Below the pieces are notes generated by a model. It saw nothing but the letters and a program-made list of their open reading frames with translations. It was not told the DNA's origin and did not search any database. A stretch of DNA of 54,695 bases, from NCBI GenBank assembly GCA_040755975.1, contig JBFLZY010000010.1, positions 1 to 54,695 of the forward strand, read 5' to 3'. The stretch comes from JAIMBK01 sp040755975. Its GTDB lineage: Bacteria; Bacillota; Desulfotomaculia; Desulfotomaculales; Nap2-2B. Shown in pieces: positions 7,498 through 15,580 of this stretch. Made by a program: the position numbers and the translations under genes. Positions within the stretch are counted from its first letter, which is position 1. Each line of letters starts with the position of its first letter.

Positions 7498-9333
7498 GTG
7501 ATTTACTACTTCAACCCGGTTAACCGCATGACCGGCCTGGCCTCGGGACTGGATACGAAAAGCATCGTGGAAGACCTGATGAAAGCCGCCCGCATCCCCC
7601 TGGACCGGATGCTGCAGAACCAGCAGTTGCTCCAGTGGAAGAAGGAAGACTACCGGGCGATCAATACCACGCTCACCAACCTACGGACCAGTTACGTTTT
7701 CCCTTTAAAATTGCAGTCCAGCTTCCTGGTTAAAAAGGCGACTTCCAGCGACGAGTCGGTGGTGGCCGCCACCGCGAGCACAAAGGCCGTCAGCGGCACT
7801 TATACCATTACCAGCGTGGATCAACTGGCTACCGCCCATTCCGTGGCCTCCGACGCAGTCAATCCGGTCGTCCTGGAAGATACTTTTATCAATTCGGCAA
7901 ATATCGATCTAGACAATACCACCGCTTACGTGGACTACGCCAACGGCAAGGTGACCACCTCCGCGGCCGGGACGGAAGTTTTCGAGTCCATCAACAAAAC
8001 CGGCTTAAACGTAAGCAAGTTTCGTTTCACTGCAAATACATACATCCCTGCGGGAACTTCCATCAATTTCTATTATTCCACCGACGGCGGGTCCACCTGG
8101 ACGGCAGTAAACGCCGGGGATGAAGTCACCCTGGGCACTCCCGCCACGCAGCTTAAGTTCAAAGCAGAACTCACCGGCACCGCCGACGCCAAACCCGAAC
8201 TCCTGGATTACAGTTTTCAAGATATATCTCAGAGTTTCGAGGGAACTTTCGAGATCAACGGCAAAAGCATTACCGTGGCGGCCGGCACCACCAGCCTCAC
8301 GGCCATCCGCGACCTCATCAACAGCGCCAACGCCGGAGTCACGGCCCAGGTGGCCGACAGCCGCCTGATCATCACCAGCACCGCCACCGGTTCCGGGAGC
8401 GCCATCAAGTTTATTGACGACGCCACCACGGACATTTTAACAAAGCTAGGTGTACTTACCGATACGGATACAATTAAAAACGAGCTGCAGGCCGCCAGGG
8501 ACGCCCAACTGGTGTACGGAGGGCTGACGATCACCCGGTCGTCGAACGTGATCACCGACCTGATCGAGGGTGTAACCCTGGAGCTAAAAAAGACCAGCGC
8601 CTCTCCGGTGACCATCAGCGTCAGCACCGACGCCGATGCGGTAGTCGGCACCATCAAGCAATTTATCGAGCAGTATAATGCTGCCCTGGATCAAATAGTC
8701 GGCGAACTGAAAGAAGAACGCTACCGGGATTACCTTCCCCTGACGGAAGACCAGAAGAAAGAAATGTCCGCAGATGAAATCAAAAAGTGGGAGGAAAAGG
8801 CGCGGAGCGGGTTATTGCAGAACGACCCCATCCTTAACGACATCCTCGTTTGGGTCCGGAACGCCGTGGAAAGCCCGGTTGCGGGCGCGCCCCGGGAAAC
8901 GGACGTTCTATACGACATCGGCATTACTTTCGGGGATTACTGGTCCGGCACCAGCCACCGGCTTTACCTGGACGAAATAAAGCTGCGGGAGACCATCTCC
9001 GCCAACCCCGACGGAGTGATGCAGCTATTCACGAAAACAGGGGCCACCGAGGAAGAGAAGGGCATCGGGATCCGCCTGTACGATGCACTCAAGCGGGGCA
9101 TTGACCGTCTGAAGGATGAAGCAGGAAGCCCCAGCAGCTACTTTTACGACACTTCCTACCTCAGTGAATCCATCAGGGACCTTCAGGAACGGATCGACGC
9201 GGAAAGCGAACGCCTGGCCAGGCTGGAGGAAAGCTACTGGCGGCAGTTTACGGCTATGGAACAGTTCATCGCCCAAATGAATTCCCAGAGCATGTGGCTG
9301 GCGCAACAGTTCAACATGTACGCGGGCGCTTAA
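7498..9333 (+). CDS. fliD: Flagellar filament cap protein FliD (HAP2)
   Basis: 611 aa cap protein that promotes flagellin polymerisation at the filament tip. FliD_N is clear at residues 10-110 (MTGLASGLDTKSIVEDLMKA), followed by an insert of about 110 residues containing STDGGSTW (194-201), the flagellin_IN-type segment (GTFEINGKSITVAAGTTSLT, about 243-262) and FliD_C with its long C-terminal coiled coil (LQERIDAESERLARLEESYW). The GTG start at 7498 is supported by GAGGGGAGGC 7-8 nt upstream and by the position of the conserved N-terminus. It is followed by fliS after 16 nt. The FliD of the syntroph Pelotomaculum thermopropionicum has been reported to signal to methanogen partners; whether this protein does so is unknown. 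Confidence 0.96.
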   Translation: MIYYFNPVNRMTGLASGLDTKSIVEDLMKAARIPLDRMLQNQQLLQWKKEDYRAINTTLTNLRTSYVFPLKLQSSFLVKKATSSDESVVAATASTKAVSGTYTITSVDQLATAHSVASDAVNPVVLEDTFINSANIDLDNTTAYVDYANGKVTTSAAGTEVFESINKTGLNVSKFRFTANTYIPAGTSINFYYSTDGGSTWTAVNAGDEVTLGTPATQLKFKAELTGTADAKPELLDYSFQDISQSFEGTFEINGKSITVAAGTTSLTAIRDLINSANAGVTAQVADSRLIITSTATGSGSAIKFIDDATTDILTKLGVLTDTDTIKNELQAARDAQLVYGGLTITRSSNVITDLIEGVTLELKKTSASPVTISVSTDADAVVGTIKQFIEQYNAALDQIVGELKEERYRDYLPLTEDQKKEMSADEIKKWEEKARSGLLQNDPILNDILVWVRNAVESPVAGAPRETDVLYDIGITFGDYWSGTSHRLYLDEIKLRETISANPDGVMQLFTKTGATEEEKGIGIRLYDALKRGIDRLKDEAGSPSSYFYDTSYLSESIRDLQERIDAESERLARLEESYWRQFTAMEQFIAQMNSQSMWLAQQFNMYAGA

Positions 9334-9358
9334 AAAACTTTTTAAAGAGGTGATCAGG

Positions 9359-9754
9359 TTGGCTCCGGTTAACCCCTACCGGCAGTATCAACAAAACGCC
9401 GTCCTTACCGCCGACCCCGGGCGGCTTACGCTTTTGCTCTTCAACGGGGCGGCAAAGTTTGCCCGCCAGGCGGTGGAATCAATAAAAAACATGGATATCC
9501 CCGGCGCCCATCAAGCCATTACCAGGGCGCAAGATATTGTGTTTTACCTCTCGTCTACCGTCAACACGGAATCGGAGGTCGGCAAAAACTTATCTGCCTT
9601 GTACGACTACATGCACCGCCGCCTGGTCGAAGCCAATGTTAAAAAAGACATTTCTATTTTAGATGAAGTCAGCGGGATGCTGGAAGACCTGGGCGCCAGC
9701 TGGCAGGAAGCCATAAAACAGGCCCCCGCCGGGCAGCACAACGGCGATAGCTAA
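9359..9754 (+). CDS. fliS: Flagellin export chaperone FliS
   Basis: 131 aa, all helical, binding the flagellin C-terminus before export. The family hallmark NPYRQYQQNAVLTADPGRL followed by LLLFNGAAKFARQA is at the N-terminus, and LYDYMHRRLVEANVKKD is in the third helix region. TTG 9359 is the preferred start: AAAGAGGTGATC, a near-complete anti-16S match, precedes it by 6 nt and leaves the conserved NPYxxY at residue 5; an in-frame GTG at 9350 overlaps the ribosome site. It lies immediately downstream of fliD, the usual order. Confidence 0.95.
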   Translation: MAPVNPYRQYQQNAVLTADPGRLTLLLFNGAAKFARQAVESIKNMDIPGAHQAITRAQDIVFYLSSTVNTESEVGKNLSALYDYMHRRLVEANVKKDISILDEVSGMLEDLGASWQEAIKQAPAGQHNGDS

Positions 9755-9794
9755 AGAAGCTCAATTTCTCACTGGTCTGGTCCTTTGCAGAAAT

Positions 9795-9824
9795 TTGCAT
9801 AAACATTAATTCCCCCGCTATACT
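9795..9824 (+). promoter_or_regulatory. Possible SigA promoter before the FliT-like gene
   Basis: TTGCAT, 18 nt, TATACT, ending about 30 nt before the GTG start at 9856. Confidence 0.4.
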
Positions 9825-9855
9825 CGCCAATATCCAGTCGGACAGGAGAATTTTT

Positions 9856-10275
9856 GTGTTAGAAGTGTTGCTTCCTCAAAAGAAAGCGCTTTTAGAAGAA
9901 ATGGTTAAACTGCACCGCCAGATAACGGAACATCTAAAAAAACCGGACGAAATACCCCTGGAAAAACTTGCCGGGGCCATGTCTGACTTAGAAAAGTTGC
10001 AGGAACAAATCAATGAACTGGATGCCGCGATAAACGAACAAAAAAAACAGGTGCCGGGGAAAATCTACGCAAAAATAATCGCCGGCAAAGAGGAAGAAAT
10101 TAAGGGGATCCTGGCGCAAATCCAGGCAATTCAGGGACAAAACGTTACCCTGGCGAAAGGACTCCGGGATGAGATCAGCGGGAAATTAAAAAGCCTGCAG
10201 GAAGGCAGGCAGGCGATAGCTTACTTAAAAAAAGAACGTATGCTGAACGGAAACTCTTTGAATAGAACCTTTTAG
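9856..10275 (+). CDS. Coiled-coil protein, probable FliT/FlgN-type flagellar chaperone
   Basis: 139 aa, highly charged and almost entirely helical, with heptad-like segments (KALLEEMVKLHRQITEHLKK and LEKLQEQINELDAAINEQKK). There is no signal peptide or membrane segment. Position directly after fliS and the small-coiled-coil build suggest a FliT-like chaperone for FliD or a FlgN-type protein, but no diagnostic motif can be named. GTG start with ACAGGAGAA 5-6 nt upstream. It ends this plus-strand flagellar block and faces the convergent flaG2 gene. Confidence 0.65.
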   Translation: MLEVLLPQKKALLEEMVKLHRQITEHLKKPDEIPLEKLAGAMSDLEKLQEQINELDAAINEQKKQVPGKIYAKIIAGKEEEIKGILAQIQAIQGQNVTLAKGLRDEISGKLKSLQEGRQAIAYLKKERMLNGNSLNRTF

Positions 10276-10402
10276 GGTCAATGCTTTTAATGCCGCTTTT
10301 TAATTTCTATTCTTGCTAAAATGTGCTGACTGATCATGACCGACAGCTTAAGGAGCAAATGGGGGCCAACGGTATTACAGGCTACGAGTTTATATTAATG
10401 TT

Positions 10403-10768
10403 TTACAGATATTGATCGAGAAGCAGCCCCAAAGCTTTGAAAGGCTCTTGGGCAAAAGTGACGACGTCCTCAGGAGTCATTTCCGCTTTTACTTCTCCTG
10501 ACTCCCTGTTAATAAGTTGCACCACGGACTTTCCTTCTTCTTTTTCGCGCACCAAAAACTCCAGCGGCTGGTTATAAGCCTCGGCCGCCTGGTTCAAACG
10601 GCCAACCGCCTTAATCAGGTTCTCCCTGCGCACTTTCCCCTCTTCTTCCGAAGGCGGACCCTGGGGAAAAACGTCTTCCCGCCGCACGGCGCTGGCCGGC
10701 TCGATTCTGCGCAGCGGAGCAACTTCCTGAGAGGCAAGGGACTGCAGGCCACCGGCACCAATTTTCAT
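10403..10768 (-). CDS. Second FlaG-like protein
   Basis: 121 aa with a disordered Pro/Glu-rich N-terminus and a C-terminal FlaG-like core (PLEFLVREKEEGKSVVQLI, then NRESGEVKAEMTPEDVV). It differs strongly from the FlaG at 7051, so it is not a recent duplication. ATG 10768 is preferred, with GGGAGGTG 7 nt upstream. Last gene of the SigD-driven flgM-flgN-flgK-flgL group, about 110 nt after flgL. Confidence 0.75.
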   Translation of the reverse strand: MKIGAGGLQSLASQEVAPLRRIEPASAVRREDVFPQGPPSEEEGKVRRENLIKAVGRLNQAAEAYNQPLEFLVREKEEGKSVVQLINRESGEVKAEMTPEDVVTFAQEPFKALGLLLDQYL

Positions 10769-10876
10769 TATCAAACACCTCCCGAAATAGACTCCCTGAA
10801 AAAAACTCTCGACAGTTACACCCCTGCATGAATTATCCCTGATCTGACTTGTACCCCTTAATTCCAGTGGAATTTT

Positions 10877-11806
10877 TTACCTCAGGTAATCCAGCAGAGA
10901 CGTCTGCAGCATCCTCGCGCCTGCGGAAAGAGCAGCCTGGTAAGACAACTGCTTTTGCTGGAACTCGATGGTTGCCCTGGCGATATCGCTATCCTGCAAG
11001 TTGGAAAGCACGCCGGTCATGCGCACCTCGTTGTCCCGCATCTGGCTTTGCAGGTTTTCCAGGCGATTGGTACGGGCGCCTATGGTGACCCGGCTTTCCA
11101 TAAGCCAGTCCAGGGAGCCATCTAATTTACCGATAGCTGCGTCTACTCCGTTTAAATCGCCAATTCTTAAAGCATCACGCAAATCAAACAGGGCGTTAAA
11201 AATATTGGGCATACCCCCTCCGGGAGACGTTAGAAATAAGTATACTCCATCAACATTCACCATTGCTGTTGAACCATAGTAAACAGCCCGCTCAACAGTC
11301 CCCCACGGAGGGCCGGGCAGCGGCGGAGGCGACGTACTGCCTTCGAACTCAATTGCGTCACCATTTCTTTTAAAAGGAGGGTCGTTTAATTGATTTCTGG
11401 CAAAGATAAATTTCCCACCAACAGAGGTATTTCCGACGTCAACCAGACCCCAAATAAGGTCATCCACCTGTTGGGCCAACAAGGCCATGTCATCCCCGGT
11501 TAAGGTTCCGTTAGAGCCTTGGACGGCGATCCGCCGGGCCTGCTGCAAGAGGCTGGTGGCGTTGCCCATGGCGGCATCGGCCTGATTCAGCCAGGACAGG
11601 CCATCGTCCACGTTGCGCAGGTACTGCCTGGTACAGTCAAGATCGGTCATCACCGACATTATTTGCGAGGTGCCGCTGGGGTCGTCGCTCGGCCTGTTCA
11701 CTTTTTTGCCGGTGGACATGCGTTCCTGGCCGCGCACCAGTCCCTCCAGGTTGAGTTGAATTGCGTTTATTAAATGGGCTCCGATCATATTGTGGGTAAT
11801 CCGCAT
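10877..11806 (-). CDS. flgL: Hook-filament junction protein FlgL (HAP3)
   Basis: 309 aa flagellin-like junction protein. N-terminal MRITHNMIGAHLINAIQLNL with STGKKVNRPSDDPSGTSQIM, and C-terminal DSDIARATIEFQQKQLSYQA ending in MLQTSLLDYLR are the conserved D0 regions. The middle has a Pro-rich loop (TSPPPLPGPPWG, about 174-185). GGGGAGC precedes the ATG. It lies 99 nt downstream of flgK in the conserved order, and both are expected to be under the SigD promoter at 14201-14227. Confidence 0.95.
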   Translation of the reverse strand: MRITHNMIGAHLINAIQLNLEGLVRGQERMSTGKKVNRPSDDPSGTSQIMSVMTDLDCTRQYLRNVDDGLSWLNQADAAMGNATSLLQQARRIAVQGSNGTLTGDDMALLAQQVDDLIWGLVDVGNTSVGGKFIFARNQLNDPPFKRNGDAIEFEGSTSPPPLPGPPWGTVERAVYYGSTAMVNVDGVYLFLTSPGGGMPNIFNALFDLRDALRIGDLNGVDAAIGKLDGSLDWLMESRVTIGARTNRLENLQSQMRDNEVRMTGVLSNLQDSDIARATIEFQQKQLSYQAALSAGARMLQTSLLDYLR

Positions 11807-11905
11807 AGTCTAAGCTCCCCTTCCGGCCTCAACCAATCCCCCTTAAGTGGTTACGCCGGCAAAGTAGAAAAATCAAAAGCCACAATGATTTACTTTTATC
11901 TTAAC

Positions 11906-13270
11906 TTACAATACCCCCATCCGGTTAATCAGCGTGTCCAGCATGCTGTCCAGCACCGTCATTACCCGTGCCGACGCCTGGTAGGCGTACTGGAACTGCA
12001 CCAACCGGGTGAGTTCCTCGTCCACGGAAACACCGGATACGGACTGGCGCAAGTTCTCCAGTTGCTGCAAGACCGCCCTGGCAGTGCCTGCCTGGTGGCC
12101 GGACCCCTGGGCACTGGCGCCGATGTCGGAAACGAGGCCCCGGTAATATGCCTCATATGTTCCTCCCGGCATGGCCGTAAGAGGATCTTCCCGCAACCGG
12201 GCAATGTCCAGAGCCATAGTGCCCGCTACGTTGATAACATCATCAATGTCGCTACTCAGATACAGATCGCCAGCACCAGTGCCAGTATTATCAAAAAACA
12301 GATTGCCTGCTTCGTCGTCGTGGAGGCCATTTACGTCATCCCGAACAGCTTTTGCCAACGTATCCAGTTTACTCAAATAACCGTCAGTCGGATCAGCTAT
12401 CTTCCGCCTCGCACTTTCAATTCCGGAAATGCTCCCGGGTATATTGTCATTGTCGATATTAACAGGTACGCCACCAATACTAATAACCAGGCCCGGACTC
12501 CACGCAGCCGAAACGGTGTTTACAACTCCGCCTGACGTTACCAGATCCTCACCATATATATTCACATCAAATGTACCATCATTATTTAAATTTTCATCCG
12601 TTTCGGCCATCGCCGCCAGTTCATCCAGTAAAACATCCCGCCTGTCCAGCAGGTCGTTGGGCTGATTCCCGTTGGCCACGATGCGGGCGATCTGCTTGTT
12701 CAGTTCCCCCAATTCATTTGCAATTTCGTTGATCCGGTCAACTTTCAGCCCTACCGACTCCCTAAGGCTGGCCTCAATATCGCTCAACTGCCTGTATATA
12801 TGCCGGAAATTAACCGCCAGCTCCTCCCCCGCCTCCTTCACCACCGCTTTCAGCCCCAGGTCGCCCGGATTGTTGTTTAATTCGTGCCAGGCGTCGAAGA
12901 ACCGGGCGAGAACGCTTTCCAGGCCAACGTCCGACGGTTCCGGAAAGACCGCCTCCACCCTCTGCAGGGCGTCCTGGCGGGCCTGCCAGAAACCATCTTC
13001 CCCTTTAGCGTCGCGCACCTGGCCGTCCAACAGGGCGTCGCGGATGCGGCGGATTTGTGCCACCTCCGTGCCGGTGCCGAGCTGGCCGGGGAGCAGGCGC
13101 TGGGCCAGGTTGGGCAGAGTATAGGGATCGGTGGCGGAAAAAACGGGGTCCTGCCGGGTATAACCCTCCGTACTGGCGTTGGCCAGGTTGTGCGCCGTGA
13201 CGTCCATGGCGTTGCGGCCGGCCATCAGGCCCCGGCGGGCGATTTCAATCCCGAAGAAAGTGGAGATCAC
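11906..13270 (-). CDS. flgK: Hook-filament junction protein FlgK (HAP1)
   Basis: 454 aa, somewhat shorter than many FlgK proteins. The N-terminal rod/hook signature ISTFFGIEIARRGLMAGRNA, MDVTAHNLANASTEGYTRQD is clear, as is the C-terminal LTRLVQFQYAYQASARVMTV with DTLINRMGVL. The middle third (around residues 215-300) contains a DELAAMAETDENLNNDGTF turn typical of FlgK. Together with FlgL it connects hook and filament. Preceded by flgN, its export chaperone, 36 nt upstream. Confidence 0.95.
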   Translation of the reverse strand: MISTFFGIEIARRGLMAGRNAMDVTAHNLANASTEGYTRQDPVFSATDPYTLPNLAQRLLPGQLGTGTEVAQIRRIRDALLDGQVRDAKGEDGFWQARQDALQRVEAVFPEPSDVGLESVLARFFDAWHELNNNPGDLGLKAVVKEAGEELAVNFRHIYRQLSDIEASLRESVGLKVDRINEIANELGELNKQIARIVANGNQPNDLLDRRDVLLDELAAMAETDENLNNDGTFDVNIYGEDLVTSGGVVNTVSAAWSPGLVISIGGVPVNIDNDNIPGSISGIESARRKIADPTDGYLSKLDTLAKAVRDDVNGLHDDEAGNLFFDNTGTGAGDLYLSSDIDDVINVAGTMALDIARLREDPLTAMPGGTYEAYYRGLVSDIGASAQGSGHQAGTARAVLQQLENLRQSVSGVSVDEELTRLVQFQYAYQASARVMTVLDSMLDTLINRMGVL

Positions 13271-13306
13271 GCAAGCATCATCCTTATTTAAAAATTATAT
13301 TTACCG

Positions 13307-13795
13307 CTATACCTGGCGATCGAAAACCCCAACCGGCTTTTGCTTCTTTTGCAGAAAACCCCTGGGGTCGTACATTTCTCCCTGCGCTGTGGCAAAGAGT
13401 TTCGTTAATTGCCGGTGGAACCGGAAAGCTCTGAGCAACAAAATCTTTCCCGTTTCATTTATTTGCCTAAGCTGCGCGACGGCAGCGGCCAGCCGGTTAT
13501 ACAACGAAGCAAAGGCGTCCTGCAGGTCGGCGGGAGCAAGGAAGGCTACTTCGCCAAAATGGGCATCTGTTTTAGAATTATTAATTAAATCCTGCTGCAC
13601 CTGCAACCTTTTCTCTTCGAGTTTTGCCAGCTCACCGGCCAGGAATTCCTGCCGTTTCGTCACGGAGATGATTTCGGAAGCGACATTTTCTTTCAGGGCG
13701 CGAATTAAGTTGCTTCCGGCTGCCTTCAGCTCTTCAACTATTGCCAGTTCTTGTTGCAACAAATCCAGCAAAATTTTAAAGCCGTTTTCCGGCAC
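13307..13795 (-). CDS. flgN: Flagellar export chaperone FlgN
   Basis: 162 aa, helical, with the FlgN pattern of an N-terminal amphipathic helix (FKILLDLLQQELAIVEELKA), a central coiled coil (AGELAKLEEKRLQVQQDL) and a C-terminal binding helix (NETGKILLLRAFRFHRQLTK). GTG 13795 is chosen as start because GGGGAGGCGG lies 6 nt upstream; an in-frame TTG at 13813 overlaps that site. Position between flgM and flgK is diagnostic. It escorts FlgK and FlgL to the export gate. Confidence 0.85.
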   Translation of the reverse strand: MPENGFKILLDLLQQELAIVEELKAAGSNLIRALKENVASEIISVTKRQEFLAGELAKLEEKRLQVQQDLINNSKTDAHFGEVAFLAPADLQDAFASLYNRLAAAVAQLRQINETGKILLLRAFRFHRQLTKLFATAQGEMYDPRGFLQKKQKPVGVFDRQV

Positions 13796-13814
13796 CAGCA
13801 GCCGCCTCCCCAAT

Positions 13815-14129
13815 TCAAACTCTTTTATCCAGCCGGTGTTCGGCCACTATTCCTTCGGCAATTTTTTCCGCATCCAGCTGGTAAGTTCCCCGTTCAAGTT
13901 GTTTTTTGATGGCGCTCACCAGTTCGGCCCGCACTTCCGGGATTTCTTTTAAACGGACGCGGTACAGCTGGAGCTCCCGCGCCCGGGCGGAAATCTCAAT
14001 TTCGTCGGTCCGCGTAGACTTTTGGTCAGCCTTGCGGACATTCCCTTGTTCGTCTTTTTCTATTTTTTCCACGCGTTTAAGATATGCTTCGGTGACCATC
14101 CGGGGATCAAAATTGTTGGTGATTTTCAT
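13815..14129 (-). CDS. flgM: Anti-sigma-28 factor FlgM
   Basis: 104 aa. N-terminal MKITNNFDPRMVTEAY and the central DEIEISARARELQLY followed by EIPEVRAELVSAIKKQLERG, then TYQLDAEKIAEGI, are the FlgM signature. It inhibits the flagellar sigma factor until the hook is complete and it is exported. First gene of the flgM-flgN-flgK-flgL-flaG2 group; the SigD promoter at 14201-14227 would make its synthesis self-limiting. No fliA/sigD gene is in the window. Confidence 0.94.
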   Translation of the reverse strand: MKITNNFDPRMVTEAYLKRVEKIEKDEQGNVRKADQKSTRTDEIEISARARELQLYRVRLKEIPEVRAELVSAIKKQLERGTYQLDAEKIAEGIVAEHRLDKRV

Positions 14130-14200
14130 TGAACCCCCCCTTTTTTAAGCGCCTAAAACCTCCCCCGACAAAAGCGTGGGGCTCAGGTATCCTACTAAAG

Positions 14201-14227
14201 TTATCGACCCGATCGGGCCATTCTTTA
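14201..14227 (-). promoter_or_regulatory. SigD (sigma-28) promoter of the flgM operon
   Basis: On the minus strand TAAA (14224-14227), exactly 15 nt, then GTCGATAA (14201-14208), one mismatch from the consensus TAAA-N15-GCCGATAA. It lies about 70 nt upstream of flgM, just past the end of cheB. Confidence 0.85.
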
Positions 14228-14249
14228 GTTATATTAAAAATTTCTTTAT

Positions 14250-15500
14250 TCAGATCATCTTTACAATTTCCCCGGCAATTTCCCCCAGCGGCAGCACTTT
14301 TTGCGCCGCGCCGGCTTCGATGGCCGCTTTCGGCATGCCGAAGACAACGCAGGTGCTTTCGGCTTCGGCAATGGTGGGGCCGCCGCGCTCCCGGATCGCG
14401 GCCATCCCTTTGGCACCGTCCCTGCCCATGCCGGTGAGCAACACGCCCATGGCGTGAGCGCCGTACAGTTCGGCGGCCGACGTCATCACCCCATCCACCG
14501 AGGGGCGAAACACACCCGGCGAACGGGGTTCTCCGCAGCTTTCCAGGCGGACGCTGACGCTGCCGGCGCGCCCGCGAAAGGCTAAATCACACCCCGCCGG
14601 AGCCACCAGCACCTGGCCGGGCGCCACCGGGTCGCCCGCTTCGGCGTGCTTCACCTGCAGCCGGCTGCGCCGGGCTAAATGCTCAGCCAGAGACCTGGAA
14701 AAACCGGGCGGCAGGTGCTGAACAACCACCACGGCGGCGGGAAAATCGGCCGGCAGGGCGGGGATTAAAACCTGCAGGGCGGCCGGCCCGCCGGTGGAAG
14801 AACCCACCACGACAAGGTCCACCCGCCCGGCTTTTCCCCGGACGGCTTCCGTCCCCCGGGCAGGGCGCGCGGGCCCGGTTTCCCCGGCGGCCGCCGGGCT
14901 TTCCGGCGGAGTTCCCGGCGCGGCCTGGTACACCCTTTCCGGTTCGGACAGGCGTTCGGGCAGGCTTCCCTTAGGTATTTCCAGGGGCAACCTCTCGGCA
15001 ACAACCGGTGAACGGGTTTCATCCGCACCTGCCGCCCGTCCTGAAGAAGGTTTTTCTAAAGAAGTTTTGAGTAAAGCCGGTTTAAGCAACGCCAGTTTAC
15101 GGGACGACACCATGGCCGCCGTTTTTAATTTTAAAGCCAGCTCGGCGACCATTACGTCCAAATAACCCGGTTTTTCCGGCTTGGCCACAAAATCCACGGC
15201 TCCCAGGGAAAGGGCCTGCATGGTGGCTCTGGCGCCCTTCGTGGTGTGGCTGCTCAACATCACCACCGGCGTAGGGCACCGGCGCATTACCTGCCGGAGC
15301 ACGCCCAGGCCGTCCAGCACGGGCATTTCCAGGTCCAGCGAAACGGCCTCCGGCCTTAAAGCGCAGATTTTTTTAACCGCTTCCTCCCCGTCGGCTGCCG
15401 TATCAATAACCACAAAGTCGCCGGTGGCCTCCAGCAAGCGGGCCACCAGGCGACGCATCAAGGCTGAATCATCGACGATCAGGACCTTTACCGGCGGCAT
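14250..15500 (-). CDS. cheB: Chemotaxis protein-glutamate methylesterase/deamidase CheB
   Basis: 416 aa. A receiver domain (residues 1-~120; phospho-acceptor D56 in SLDLEMP, K near VAKPEKPG) is joined through a Pro/Ala-rich linker (about 130-225) to the methylesterase domain. The catalytic Ser is in VVVGSSTGGPAAL, the His in VVQHLPPGF and the Asp in TGMGRDGAKG. It removes receptor methyl groups after CheA phosphorylation. AAAGAGGTAG precedes the ATG. Downstream of cheA in a motB-motA-cheW-cheA-cheB string. No receptor or cheR gene lies nearby. Confidence 0.96.
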   Translation of the reverse strand: MPPVKVLIVDDSALMRRLVARLLEATGDFVVIDTAADGEEAVKKICALRPEAVSLDLEMPVLDGLGVLRQVMRRCPTPVVMLSSHTTKGARATMQALSLGAVDFVAKPEKPGYLDVMVAELALKLKTAAMVSSRKLALLKPALLKTSLEKPSSGRAAGADETRSPVVAERLPLEIPKGSLPERLSEPERVYQAAPGTPPESPAAAGETGPARPARGTEAVRGKAGRVDLVVVGSSTGGPAALQVLIPALPADFPAAVVVVQHLPPGFSRSLAEHLARRSRLQVKHAEAGDPVAPGQVLVAPAGCDLAFRGRAGSVSVRLESCGEPRSPGVFRPSVDGVMTSAAELYGAHAMGVLLTGMGRDGAKGMAAIRERGGPTIAEAESTCVVFGMPKAAIEAGAAQKVLPLGEIAGEIVKMI

Positions 15501-15580
15501 AAGCTACCTCTTTCGCTGTTACATTAAATTCCATCGCCTCTTTGGGCCTCTTTTGCCTTTTTGCCTGCTTTACTTCCTTC

